Positions 25,676-34,295 of a DNA stretch of 64,000 bases are shown piece after piece. Made by a program: the position numbers and the translations under genes. The stretch spans positions 292,427 through 356,426 of the forward strand of contig NZ_JOGR01000006.1 in NCBI RefSeq assembly GCF_000719515.1, written 5' to 3'. Position 1 is the stretch's first letter, and every line of letters starts with the position of its first letter. The notes below the pieces were generated by a model that was given only the letters and a program-made list of their open reading frames with translations, was not told the DNA's origin and ran no database searches. The DNA is from Glycomyces sp. NRRL B-16210. Lineage in GTDB: Bacteria > Actinomycetota > Actinomycetes > Mycobacteriales > Micromonosporaceae.

Positions 25676-27426
25676 CGTGGTTCGGCAGTCTGCGTCGTCC
25701 CGAGCGGCGCCTTGAAGGCCGCGGTCTCAAGCGACGCCGCGTCAAGTGACGCCGCCTCGATCGGTCCCGTCTCGAGCGGCCCTGTCTCGACCACCGGCAG
25801 CACCTGCGTCGCCGCGCGCATCCCCGCCGGGTCGTCCTCCACGGCCTCCAGGGCGTCCGTGGGCGTCTCGTCGGCCGAGACGGTCCCCGAGGTGATCTCG
25901 CGGCGGGCGGTCGGCGGCGAAGGCACGACGTTCATCGGCCCCAGCGCGCTCGGCAGCAGCACCGCGCCGAGCAGGGGCGTGTCGATCTGGCGCATCGAGA
26001 CGGCCGCGGCGGCGGTCTCGGCGATCGCGTCGCGCCGGGACTGCACGGCGAGGATGACCGCGTCGGCGTGCCCGGCGAGCAGTTGCGCGTCGGCCGAACA
26101 CGACAGCGGCGGGGCGTCGACCACGACGAACCGACCGGCCTCGGCGAGCTTCGCGAACGTCTCGGCGGCGGCCTCGCTGGTCGGGCCGGTGGCGCGCGCG
26201 GCGGCGCCCGGGCCGATGACCGACAGGCTCGGCTGGCGCGGGGCGGCCTGGGTGGTCTCGGCCAGATCGACGCGCCCGGACCACACGTCGGCCAGTCCCG
26301 GGACCGGCTCGGTGCCGAACAGCTCCGGCAGCCCCACCGTGGTGCTCGGGTTCGCCGCGACGGCCGTGACGCGGTCCCCGGCGCGGGCCATGGCGGTGGC
26401 GAGGTTGGCGGCGACGACGCTCGCGGCCGGGCCGGGGGCGACCCCGGCGACGACGATGACGCGCCGCCCGTCGGTCAGCTGCGAGGCGACGATGTTCCGC
26501 AACTGCGAGAACACCCGCCCGCCGGGGCTGTAGGCCCCGAAGACCTCGCGGCGCTGGAACTTCACGGACGGGGGCACGGAGGTGAGCACGTCGAGCTCGC
26601 ACCGCTCGACCAGGTCGGTCGGGTAGGCCACCTTGCGCGCGAGCCGGTGGCGCGCCCACGCGAGCATGAGCCCCAGCGGCAGGCCCAGGCCGAGGGCCGC
26701 GGCCAGGTTGAACATCGCGTTCGGGCTGATCGGCGACTGGGGCACGGAGGCCTGGTTGATGACCCGGCCGGGCGAGACGGCGCTCTTCTCGGCCTCCAGG
26801 GCCGCGATCTCGGCCTCGATCTCGCCGGCCTGCCGGCGCAGTCCATCCAGAGTGGACTCCAGTGCGGCGCGCCCGCCCGCCTCCGGGTCCATCCGCGACA
26901 GTTCGCTTTCGGCCGCGTCGATGTCGCCTCGGACCGATTCGAGGCCGACCGCGGAGGCGGCGATCGCGTTCTCCAGCGAGGCGGTCGCGCCCGCGAGGCG
27001 GTGGGCGAGGTAGGCCTCGCTGAAGGCCACGGCCCCGGCCCGGGCCGACTCGGGGTCGTTCGCCTGGAAGCCGATCTCCAGCACCGCCGTGTTGGGCGGC
27101 ACGGTGACCGACACCCGCGAGACCAGCTCGGCGGGGAAGTCGGCGCTAAGGGCCTCCGCGGCGGCCTCGGCCACCTCGGTGGACTTGACCAATTGCGCCT
27201 CGGTGTCCAGATTGACCTGTCCCGCGGTGCGGGCCCCCGTCACGGCGGTGTCGCCCGCGGTCGGCAGCACCAGCACCGAGGCGGTCGACTCGAATACCTG
27301 CTCGCTCATCGCGGTGTAGGCGAATCCGGCGGCCAGCGCCACGGCCACCGTTCCGATGACGAGCCACCAGGATCGGCGGACGATGACGCCGTAGTCGGCG
27401 AGCGTGCGGGCGGCAGGGGTCCTCAA
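25672..27426 (-). CDS. Wzz-like chain-length protein with degenerate BY-kinase domain
   Basis: A 584-residue membrane protein. Wzz part: helix about 18-38, a large extracellular coiled region, helix about 245-262. The cytoplasmic half (about 310-470) has the bacterial tyrosine kinase fold, but the P-loop reads GVAPGPAAS where GKS/T is expected, and the Walker A' Asp is replaced (AVAANPST). The Walker B-like FVVVDAPP remains. The tail has no tyrosine cluster and ends in about five 5-residue units rich in T/A-G/A-x-L-E/D. I infer a structural, non-catalytic role in chain-length control. Confidence 0.88.
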   Translation of the reverse strand: MRTPAARTLADYGVIVRRSWWLVIGTVAVALAAGFAYTAMSEQVFESTASVLVLPTAGDTAVTGARTAGQVNLDTEAQLVKSTEVAEAAAEALSADFPAELVSRVSVTVPPNTAVLEIGFQANDPESARAGAVAFSEAYLAHRLAGATASLENAIAASAVGLESVRGDIDAAESELSRMDPEAGGRAALESTLDGLRRQAGEIEAEIAALEAEKSAVSPGRVINQASVPQSPISPNAMFNLAAALGLGLPLGLMLAWARHRLARKVAYPTDLVERCELDVLTSVPPSVKFQRREVFGAYSPGGRVFSQLRNIVASQLTDGRRVIVVAGVAPGPAASVVAANLATAMARAGDRVTAVAANPSTTVGLPELFGTEPVPGLADVWSGRVDLAETTQAAPRQPSLSVIGPGAAARATGPTSEAAAETFAKLAEAGRFVVVDAPPLSCSADAQLLAGHADAVILAVQSRRDAIAETAAAAVSMRQIDTPLLGAVLLPSALGPMNVVPSPPTARREITSGTVSADETPTDALEAVEDDPAGMRAATQVLPVVETGPLETGPIEAASLDAASLETAAFKAPLGTTQTAEPR

Positions 27427-27707
27427 CGCGAAGGCCTTTCTAGTGCTCTGGATCTCGAAGAGCTAACGAGTCACGCCACGGAAAGGTGACGGCCGCGCCG
27501 CGCGCGGCGACCTCGCGTTCCGAGTCGGGGGTTGCGTTTGCGCGAGCCGACCAGTAGAAAGCAATTTGTTCGCTAATATCATGCTTCGCGCCATTTGAGA
27601 CTGCATCACGTACAACCGCGTCACATGAGACGGCGGCGCGCATGTCGGTGGGGGACTAGGGCGGCGTCACAACCGGCGGCGTCATGGTAGACGGAAGAAG
27701 GTGGACG
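27427..27707. other. Divergent intergenic region between Wzz-like and GH26-like genes
   Basis: This 281-bp gap must hold promoters for both the polysaccharide operon (minus) and the glycosidase (plus). A distinctly AT-rich patch at about 27556-27590 includes TAATAT at 27573. I cannot assign a clear -35/-10 pair or operator. A shared control region would keep synthesis and cleavage of the glycan in step. Confidence 0.4.
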
Positions 27708-29669
27708 ATGGGCGAGCCGGAGCTACAGCGACGACTGCCGCTGCGGACGGGACGCGGGATCGTGACCCTCCTGGCGGTCCTCCCGCTGGTCCTCACGGGG
27801 TTCGTGATCGGGTACGGCGTCGGGTCGGGCGACCGTGAGGGCACCGAGGTCGAGCGGGTCTGGGAGGGCGGCGACGGCATCGTCGACCACCGGCCGCTGG
27901 CGGCCTCGTTCGTCGCCACCGCCGTGGACGACCCGGCCCCAGACGCGCCCGCGGTCCTGCCGGTCGGCAACTCCGAGGACCTCGGGATCGCCGTGGCGCA
28001 CCTCCAGTTCTCCCTCGACGAGTCCACGGTGCTGCCCGACCACACCGCCGAGCTGCGCCTTCCGGTCGCCGTGCCGCCCGACAGCGAGGGCATGATCGTC
28101 GAGGTCGCCTCCGTGCACCCGGTCGACTGCCTGTGCTCGCTGACGGCCGCGACCGCGCCGCCGTACGGCACCGTCTGGGACGTGGTCGAGATCGACGCCG
28201 CGACCGAGGAGATCGTCTTCGACGTGACCGGCGCGATCGACGCGCCGGGCCGCTACGGCTTCGCCGTGACCACGCCCGACCGCAACGCCTATTTCGAACT
28301 CGAAGGCGTCGACGGCGGGATCGGCCCGGCCTTGCGGACCGTCTCGGTCCCGGTGCCGCCGACCGGGCCCGAGCCGCCGACCGCGCCGGCCCCGCACCCG
28401 AGCGACCGCCCCACCGACGCGCCGCCGGGCGACCCGGGCCCGAGCGGCGACCCGTCCGAGACGCCCTCCGAGGACCCGACCTCGTACCCGTCGGGCGTTC
28501 CCGCAGACGACCCGTCCGAGGACCCGATTTCCGACCCGCCCGCCGATCCCACGACCGATCCCGCCGTCGACCCGACCGAGGCCCCGGTCTCGGGACCGCC
28601 GACCGGCCCGGCGGACGCGCCGGCGGAGGACCCGGACACCGTCCCGGGCCTGCCGGTCGCCGACCCGACGCTGCCGCTGCCCGCCACCGAGGCCGGCCAG
28701 GCCGAGGACCGCCTGGGGACCTGCGTGACCGAGGACAAGCTCGTGCCCACCTGCGGCGCGCTCGTCGGGGTGGCCCCGGCCGGGCACACCTCGCGGCCCA
28801 AGGAGCAGGCGCTCCTCGAGTTCGAGGAGCGCGTGGAGCACACGCAGCAGATCTACCACGCCTACGAGCGCGCGGACCGGCGGCTGTTCCCGACCGAGGA
28901 GCAGATCGCGCTCACCGAGGACCCCGAGCGCCCGCGGACCCTGTTCATCAACTGGAAGCCGCAGATGGCCACCTGGGGCGAGATCGCCGCGGGCGATCCG
29001 GAGATCGACGTGTTCCTCGACCGGCTCGCCGAGCACATGGTCGCGAACTTCGACAAGCCGTTCTTCTTCACCGTGCACCACGAACCGGAGAACGACGTGA
29101 TCCAGGAGGAGGGCTCGGGCATGGAGGCCGCCGACTACGCGGCGATGTTCCGCTACGTCGTCGAGCGCCTCCGCGACGCCGGGGTGGACAACCTCGTGAC
29201 CGTCATGAACTACATGGGCTACCTCAAGTGGGTGCAGATGCCCTGGCACGACCAGCTGTACCCGGGCGCCGACGTGGTCGACTGGATCGGCCTGTCCGGT
29301 TACGGCCAGTCCCTCCACGACGACGGGCACTCCGACTTCGGCGAGATCGTGGACCAGACCAAGGGCGAGATCGCCTGGCCCGGCTTCTACCACTGGATCG
29401 CCACCGAGCACCCGGACAAACCGATGATGCTCGCCGAGTGGGGCGTGTTCTACGAGGCGCAGTACCCCGGCCACCAGGCCGCGGTGTTCCAGGCCGCCCG
29501 GTACCAGATGGCGCACTACCCGAGGCTCAAGGCGATCGTCTACTTCGAGACGCCCAAGGACTCGAACGGCGGGCGCGACTCCGAGGTCCACAAGGACGAG
29601 TCCACGCTCAAGGCCTTCCGCGAACTCATGCAGTCGCCGTACTTCGACGTCCGGCTCCAGCTCGAATAG
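27708..29669 (+). CDS. Membrane-anchored GH26-like glycosidase
   Basis: A 653-residue exported protein. An N-terminal helix (about 14-36) anchors or exports it. Residues about 75-205 resemble a DNRLRE/CBM-type beta-sandwich (AHLQFSLDES start). A Pro/Asp-rich linker (about 215-335) leads to a (beta/alpha)8 domain with putative acid/base Glu459 in HHEPEN and nucleophile Glu577 in MLAEWGVF. GH26 members cut mannans and related beta-glycans. Start ATG 27708 has an AGAAGGTGG site; ATG 27684 does not. Divergent from the polysaccharide operon, it could trim the secreted glycan. Confidence 0.8.
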   Translation: MGEPELQRRLPLRTGRGIVTLLAVLPLVLTGFVIGYGVGSGDREGTEVERVWEGGDGIVDHRPLAASFVATAVDDPAPDAPAVLPVGNSEDLGIAVAHLQFSLDESTVLPDHTAELRLPVAVPPDSEGMIVEVASVHPVDCLCSLTAATAPPYGTVWDVVEIDAATEEIVFDVTGAIDAPGRYGFAVTTPDRNAYFELEGVDGGIGPALRTVSVPVPPTGPEPPTAPAPHPSDRPTDAPPGDPGPSGDPSETPSEDPTSYPSGVPADDPSEDPISDPPADPTTDPAVDPTEAPVSGPPTGPADAPAEDPDTVPGLPVADPTLPLPATEAGQAEDRLGTCVTEDKLVPTCGALVGVAPAGHTSRPKEQALLEFEERVEHTQQIYHAYERADRRLFPTEEQIALTEDPERPRTLFINWKPQMATWGEIAAGDPEIDVFLDRLAEHMVANFDKPFFFTVHHEPENDVIQEEGSGMEAADYAAMFRYVVERLRDAGVDNLVTVMNYMGYLKWVQMPWHDQLYPGADVVDWIGLSGYGQSLHDDGHSDFGEIVDQTKGEIAWPGFYHWIATEHPDKPMMLAEWGVFYEAQYPGHQAAVFQAARYQMAHYPRLKAIVYFETPKDSNGGRDSEVHKDESTLKAFRELMQSPYFDVRLQLE

Positions 29670-29671
29670 CC

Positions 29672-30250
29672 TCAGACGACGGGCGGGGCCTTCGGGTGGC
29701 GCTTGTACGGCGACACGAACCGGTCGCCTTCGAGCCAGAACCGCCAGGCGGTGTCCGCGGCCTTCGTGATCCCGGTCCGCGGACCCGCCAGCACGACGCC
29801 GCGCGCGCCCGGGCGCACCGCGCCGACCATGTCGCGCCCGTCGTCGGACCGGTCCCAGCCCATCGCCTGCGCCAGCCGCGCCGGACCCCTCGCGAGGTCG
29901 CGCGCCGCCCGATCCCCGCGGCGCTCCCGCGCCCGCGCCTCGCCCGCCACGACCTCCCCGGCGCGCAGCAGCACCGCCGCACCCGCCCCGGGCGCGCCGC
30001 AGACGAGGTTCGCGCAGTAGTGCATCCCGTAGGTGAAGTAGACGTACAGGAAACCCGCCGGACCGAACATGACCGCCGTGCGCTTGGTCGGGCCGCGGAA
30101 GGAATGCGAGGCCGGGTCGTCCTCGCGGTAGGCCTCGACCTCCGTCAAGCGGACCGTGACCCCGTTCGCGGTCACCGTGCATCCCAGCAGCTCAGGGGCC
30201 ACGACCACCGGGTCCCGCGCGAAGAACGAGCGGTCCAGCGCCTCGCTCAC
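29672..30250 (-). CDS. mpg: DNA-3-methyladenine glycosylase (MPG/AAG family)
   Basis: A 192-residue base-excision repair enzyme of the MPG family, which removes 3-methyladenine and other alkylated purines. Family motifs include SFFARDPVVVAPELLGC, the catalytic Glu in LTEVEAYREDDPASH, and YFTYGMHYCANLV. The GTG at 30250 overlaps the upstream DUF3515 stop (GTGA), which decides the start. It converges with the glycosidase gene with only 2 bp between stops. Confidence 0.94.
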   Translation of the reverse strand: MSEALDRSFFARDPVVVAPELLGCTVTANGVTVRLTEVEAYREDDPASHSFRGPTKRTAVMFGPAGFLYVYFTYGMHYCANLVCGAPGAGAAVLLRAGEVVAGEARARERRGDRAARDLARGPARLAQAMGWDRSDDGRDMVGAVRPGARGVVLAGPRTGITKAADTAWRFWLEGDRFVSPYKRHPKAPPVV

Positions 30251-30795
30251 GCGCACCCGGTCGGCGCGTCCGGCGACACCGGGACCTTCTCGGCGATGAC
30301 CGTCGACAGCTCGTTGAGCACGTCCACCGGCTGCTCGACCTCCGCGGGCACGCTCACGCCCACCGGCACCTGCCGGTCGAGCGTGACCCAGTCCCGGCCC
30401 TCCGCGTCGGAGAACCAGCACACGCCGTTGAGCTTGAAGACCGCCTCGGTGTCCTCCACCGCGACCGGAGCGACCCCGCAGGTCGCCACGACCGGCGGAT
30501 CACCGTAGGCCAGCACCGATTCGGCCGCGCCCTCGCCGCCCTCGACCGGGCGGGCCTCCAGGCCCCCCGCCGTGTGCGGGGCGGTCGCCGTGAGCGCCAG
30601 GCACACCACCGCGTCCTCGCCCGACAGCTCCGCGGGCGCCACCGTCACCGGCGACAGGTCCCCCTGCACCAGGTCCGACTCGTCGGCCGCCGGCGCGATC
30701 GCGTTGAACACGAGGAACCCCGCCACGACCGCCACCGGCACCGCGACGACGGTCGCGACGACCGCCGGAAGCCGCGACTTTCCCCCAGAGCCCAC
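30247..30795 (-). CDS. DUF3515 lipoprotein-like/secreted protein
   Basis: A 182-residue protein with one N-terminal helix (about 8-31) and an extracellular domain with four or more cysteines (VVCLALT, TCGVAP, GVCWFSD, GCA end). This matches DUF3515, an actinobacterial family regularly found beside thiL and a small Lrp-like RAM protein, as here. Function is unknown. It overlaps mpg by 4 bp and is 10 bp from the RAM gene, so these three are probably one operon. Confidence 0.8.
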   Translation of the reverse strand: MGSGGKSRLPAVVATVVAVPVAVVAGFLVFNAIAPAADESDLVQGDLSPVTVAPAELSGEDAVVCLALTATAPHTAGGLEARPVEGGEGAAESVLAYGDPPVVATCGVAPVAVEDTEAVFKLNGVCWFSDAEGRDWVTLDRQVPVGVSVPAEVEQPVDVLNELSTVIAEKVPVSPDAPTGCA

Positions 30796-30805
30796 CGGGC
30801 GCTCC

Positions 30806-31039
30806 TCAGATCTTGAGAATCGAACAGGTCAGCGTGCGCGTAATGCCCGCCACCCGCTGGACTCTACCCACCACCGCCGTGCCCAGCAGATCGACGGAGG
30901 CGGCCTCGGTGAGCACCACCACGTCGTACGGGCCGGTGACGGTGTCGACCCGGACCACGCCCTCGATCTCGGACACGGCCTTCGCGACCTGATCGGCCCT
31001 GCCGACCTCGGTCTGGACCAGCATGTACGCCTGCACCAT
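30806..31039 (-). CDS. Stand-alone Lrp/AsnC ligand-binding (RAM) domain protein
   Basis: A 77-residue protein made only of the alpha/beta RAM domain of Lrp/AsnC regulators; no helix-turn-helix. Features are MVQAYMLVQTEVG, IEGVVRVDTVTGPYDVVVL and ITRTLTCSIL. The ATG at 31039 has GAGGAGG 6 nt upstream and is preferred over the longer reading from 31066. Stand-alone RAM proteins form rings that may bind amino acids. It sits in the usual DUF3515-RAM-thiL neighbourhood. Confidence 0.88.
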   Translation of the reverse strand: MVQAYMLVQTEVGRADQVAKAVSEIEGVVRVDTVTGPYDVVVLTEAASVDLLGTAVVGRVQRVAGITRTLTCSILKI

Positions 31040-31183
31040 GACAGGCCTCCTCAACAGAACGGGCATTCACGGGACCGGAGGCCGTCACCCGACACGGGCG
31101 GGCCTGACCGCTTCCCGATCGCCGTTGAGCGAAGATTACCGAGTGATCCACCGACGTTCAACTGCCCGAGGACTGATCCGACC

Positions 31184-32137
31184 GTGAGCGAGACCGTCGC
31201 CGAGGTCGGCGAGTTCCGCCTCATCGAGCGCTTCACCCGCCATTTCACGACCACGCCCGCCGTCGTGCTCGGCCCCGGCGACGACGCCGCGGTCGTCACC
31301 GCCCCCGACGGGCGGGTCGTCGCCTGCACCGACATGCTCGTCGAAGGCCGCCACTTCCGCCTCGACTGGTGCTCGGCGGCCGACGTCGGCCACAAGGCCG
31401 CCGCCGCCAACCTCGCCGACCTCGCCGCCATGGGCGCCCGGCCCACCGCGCTGCTCGTCGCCGTCGCCGTCCCGCAGGACACGCCCGCCGAATGGCTCGA
31501 AGGGCTCGCCTCCGGACTCGCCACCGAGGCCGCCGCCGTCGGCGCGGCCGTCATCGGCGGCGACACCACCCGAGGCGACCAGCTCACCGTCACCGTCACC
31601 GCCCTGGGCGACCTCGAAGGCCGCGAACCGGTCACCCGCGCCGGCGCCCGCCCCGGCGACGTGCTCGCCATCGCCGGCAGGACCGGCTGGGCCGCCGCCG
31701 GGCTCAACATCCTCTCGCGCGGCTTCCGCTCCCCGGGCGCGCTCGTGGGCGCCTACCGCAGGCCGCAGCCGCCGTACGCGGCCGGACGCGACGCCGCGCT
31801 CATGGGCGCCGGAGCGATGATCGACGTCTCCGACGGGCTCCTGGCCGATCTCGGCCACATCGCGGCGGCCTCGGGCGTGGCGATCGACGTCGACGCCGCG
31901 GCCCTGCCGGTCCCCGAACCGATGCGCAACGCCGCCGAAGCCCTCGGCTCGGACGCCCGCCGCTGGATCCTGACCGGCGGCGAGGACCACGCGCTGGCGG
32001 CGACGTTCCCGGCAGAGGTGATCCTGCCGGAGGGCTGGCGCCGGATAGGGGCGGTGGAGGAAGGAACAGGGGTGACCGTGGACGGCCGCCGCTGGAAAGG
32101 CCAGACAGGCTGGGACCACTTCATAGAACCGCAATAA
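31184..32137 (+). CDS. thiL: Thiamine-monophosphate kinase
   Basis: ThiL makes thiamine diphosphate from thiamine monophosphate and ATP. The 317-residue protein has the PurM-like fold with metal-binding GPGDDAAVV (about 28-36), TDMLVEGRHF (about 51-60), VIGGDTTRGDQ (about 122-132) and DVSDGLLADLGH (about 215-226). The GTG start is at 31184; earlier codons in the frame overlap antisense sequence. It is divergent from the RAM-DUF3515-mpg operon. No THI-box riboswitch is seen in the 144-nt gap. Confidence 0.95.
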   Translation: MSETVAEVGEFRLIERFTRHFTTTPAVVLGPGDDAAVVTAPDGRVVACTDMLVEGRHFRLDWCSAADVGHKAAAANLADLAAMGARPTALLVAVAVPQDTPAEWLEGLASGLATEAAAVGAAVIGGDTTRGDQLTVTVTALGDLEGREPVTRAGARPGDVLAIAGRTGWAAAGLNILSRGFRSPGALVGAYRRPQPPYAAGRDAALMGAGAMIDVSDGLLADLGHIAAASGVAIDVDAAALPVPEPMRNAAEALGSDARRWILTGGEDHALAATFPAEVILPEGWRRIGAVEEGTGVTVDGRRWKGQTGWDHFIEPQ

Positions 32138-32400
32138 CGCGGCCGAGCGCGTTCGGAACCCGAGACGGAAGACGGGGCGGTCGCGCGCGAGTGGCAGCGG
32201 GGGAGCGGCCGCGAGTTCATTCGAAGCGGCGCGGAGGGGCGGACGGCCGGAGCCGGTGGCTTCTCCCGCCCTGGGTGGGAAGGCCCTAGCCTGTCCGCAA
32301 ATATCCCGCCTGGGTACGACAATTCCGGGGGCTCCGAGCCAGAAGTATGGCCGCAATCACATCTGTTCGTTTCAGGCGGTGCATTCCGGGCACGACAAAG

Positions 32401-32428
32401 CGCCGCCGGGGTTCGCATCCCGGCGGCG
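32401..32428 (-). terminator. Terminator of rpmB
   Basis: A perfect 10-bp stem (CGCCGCCGGG / CCCGGCGGCG, 8-nt loop) follows the rpmB stop on the minus strand and is followed there by CTTTGTC. The rest of the 32138-32450 gap between convergent thiL and rpmB shows no other feature. Confidence 0.7.
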
Positions 32429-32450
32429 TAAGTCTTCGCGGCGTCAGCCC

Positions 32451-32642
32451 TTAGCGGGTGACCTTGCCGGCCTTGATGCACGAAGTGCAGACCTTGGCGC
32501 GGCGCTTGTTGTCACCGGAGCCAGTCGCGATGCGGATGGTCTGCAGGTTCGGGTTCCAACGACGGCGGGTCTTCTTGTGGGACCACGGGACGTTGTTGCC
32601 GAAGCCCGGGCGCTTGGCGCAGACTTCACACACGCTCGACAT
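32451..32642 (-). CDS. rpmB: 50S ribosomal protein L28
   Basis: A 63-residue large-subunit protein. Conserved marks are SSVCEVCAKRPGFGNN, SHKKTRRRWNPN and VCTSCIKAGKV. The two CxxC pairs (Cys5/Cys8 and a C-terminal pair) are those of the zinc-binding form. The ATG at 32642 is the family start; the 6 extra codons upstream are not conserved. It is divergent from the proline-rich membrane protein, in the thiL-rpmB-DAK2-recG order common in actinobacteria. Confidence 0.96.
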   Translation of the reverse strand: MSSVCEVCAKRPGFGNNVPWSHKKTRRRWNPNLQTIRIATGSGDNKRRAKVCTSCIKAGKVTR

Positions 32643-33042
32643 AATCCATAACTCCTGCATTGACGCTCAATCGGCCCACCCGGACGGCGGGCAACCCGGC
32701 AATTCTAACGGACCCCGCCGACCCCCGGCCATCCAGGTGGCGGGACCTGCGCCACAGCGCCGCCCCGGTCCGTGCCCGGCCCGGCCGCCCCCACCGCGGA
32801 TCCGGGCCACCCGCTCCCGCCCCCTGCCGGATTCCCTAGAGGCGATGCGCGTGCGCCGCAAGCGGACCCGGGACCGGATCGCACCGTTCTGTCGGTCCTC
32901 CCAGGACGCTCCGTGACGGCTCTGTACTGTGGCGGCTGCCGCCGGCGGCTACGGTCGGTGACTCTAGGATGAGCGGCAATCCCGTAGGCTGGCCGCATAC
33001 AAGTGATGTGCCGATGCCCATACCTTCTTTGGTGAGTCGAAC
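32643..33042. other. Divergent intergenic region rpmB / proline-rich membrane protein
   Basis: A 400-bp GC-rich gap. Toward the plus-strand gene two -10-like hexamers are visible, TAGGAT (about 32966) and TAGGCT (about 32986), with the start codon about 50-70 nt further on and a weak GGTGAG site. I found no confident rpmB promoter and no convincing small gene or RNA. Confidence 0.35.
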
Positions 33043-34179
33043 ATGAGCAACACCCCGCAGCAGCCTGCCGACGGCTGGCAGCCCTCGCAGCAACAGCCTC
33101 CGGTGTACCGACCCCAGGAGCAGCCTCCCGCCGAGGAGCCTCCGCCGTGGTCGCCGGAGAGCCAGCGCATGTCTCCGACGAGCCAGCAGGTCCCGGTCGA
33201 AGACGACGGGACCGTCAAGTACGTCGGCGGCCCCGGCGCGCCCTCGTCGCCGCAGTACGGACCGCCTCCCGGCGTCCCGGTCTCCCCGTTCGACACCCCC
33301 GCCCAGCCCCAGCACCCGGGCATGCCCGCCTCCGATCCGTTCGGCGGCGGCGGTGGCATGCCCGTCTCGGGGATGCCGGTCTCCGGCATGCCCCCGGTCT
33401 CCTCGATCCCGGCCTCGGGGATGCCCGTCTCCAGCCCGCACGGCCAGCCGCCCTACGGCCAGCAGCCGCCTTACGGCGGCGGGCAGTTCGGCCCCCAAGG
33501 CGGCCAGCTCGTCCCCGTCTCCGGCGGCGGCGCGCAGCCCTGGGGCGCCCCCGACGCGATCCAGCGCAAGAAGAAGAGCGGCAAGGGCCCGATGTGGCTC
33601 CTGCTCGTGGGCATCGTCGTCATCGCCGCGGCCCTCGGCGTCGGCGGCTTCGTCCTCTTCAACGGCAACGACGACAAGCCGACCGACGAGCGGACCGGCA
33701 CGATCGAACAGCCCGAAGTCGAGGTCCTCCCTCCGGCCGACACGCTCTTCGCGAACGAGGCCTCCGGCCTGAGCGTGCTCTCGACCGCCGACTGGGCCGA
33801 GAACACCGACCTTCCGGCGGCCTTCGCCGACGCCACCGGTATCGCCGCCGAAGACGGCGCGGCCTTCGCCTACTTCGGGCTGCTCGACGTCGCCCAACTC
33901 GGCACCGAGGACGGCGCCGGCCTGGGCGACGTCAACGCGGCGCTCGGCGCGAAGATCGCCGAGCACCTCGGCGGCGAGGTCTCCGGCGACCCCGCCACCT
34001 CCTCCTACCGGGTGGACGCGCGAGCGGCCGAGTTCGGGACCTTCCCCGTCGGCGACCAGACCGTGTTCACGGCCGTCATCGACACCCCGGACGGCGTCGT
34101 CGGCTTCGCCGGCATCGCCGGCGCCGACCAGACCGGCGCGGTCGACGCGATGCGCTCCACCCTGTCCTTCGGTCCCTGA
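33043..34179 (+). CDS. Proline-rich single-pass membrane protein, unknown function
   Basis: A 378-residue protein. Residues 1-175 are cytosolic, disordered and rich in Pro/Gln/Gly, with repeated GMPVS units (about 106-130) and PPYG units (about 136-148). A Lys-rich patch precedes one helix (about 186-206). The extracellular part (about 207-378) is acidic and globular, without cysteines, and has no recognised family. Similar architecture occurs in actinobacterial envelope proteins with disordered N-terminal tails. It interrupts the otherwise conserved rpmB-DAK2 order. Confidence 0.8.
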   Translation: MSNTPQQPADGWQPSQQQPPVYRPQEQPPAEEPPPWSPESQRMSPTSQQVPVEDDGTVKYVGGPGAPSSPQYGPPPGVPVSPFDTPAQPQHPGMPASDPFGGGGGMPVSGMPVSGMPPVSSIPASGMPVSSPHGQPPYGQQPPYGGGQFGPQGGQLVPVSGGGAQPWGAPDAIQRKKKSGKGPMWLLLVGIVVIAAALGVGGFVLFNGNDDKPTDERTGTIEQPEVEVLPPADTLFANEASGLSVLSTADWAENTDLPAAFADATGIAAEDGAAFAYFGLLDVAQLGTEDGAGLGDVNAALGAKIAEHLGGEVSGDPATSSYRVDARAAEFGTFPVGDQTVFTAVIDTPDGVVGFAGIAGADQTGAVDAMRSTLSFGP

Positions 34180-34194
34180 CCGACCGAGTCGAAC

Positions 34195-34230
34195 CGTCGG
34201 CCCGCACGCGTCACCGCGTGCGGGCCGACG
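34195..34230 (+). terminator. Terminator after the proline-rich protein
   Basis: A perfect 16-bp stem (34195-34210 with 34215-34230, loop TCAC) is followed by CCGTTTCCTC. It separates this gene from the DAK2-recG operon. Confidence 0.85.
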
Positions 34231-34281
34231 CCGTTTCCTCAGGTCCGAGCCCGCGCGCTACCGCCGGCCGCGGCGGAGGCG

Positions 34282-34287
34282 TATCCT
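34282..34287 (+). promoter_or_regulatory. -10 element of the DAK2-recG operon
   Basis: TATCCT (TANNNT) ends 8 nt before the GTG at 34296, with no ribosome-binding site between, consistent with a leaderless message. Confidence 0.5.
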
Positions 34288-34295
34288 CATGGCCC

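Noticed and set aside
28133..30508. A long Arg-rich plus-strand frame across the GH26-like gene
   Set aside because: Out-of-frame shadow of the glycosidase and of the minus-strand mpg/DUF3515 genes.
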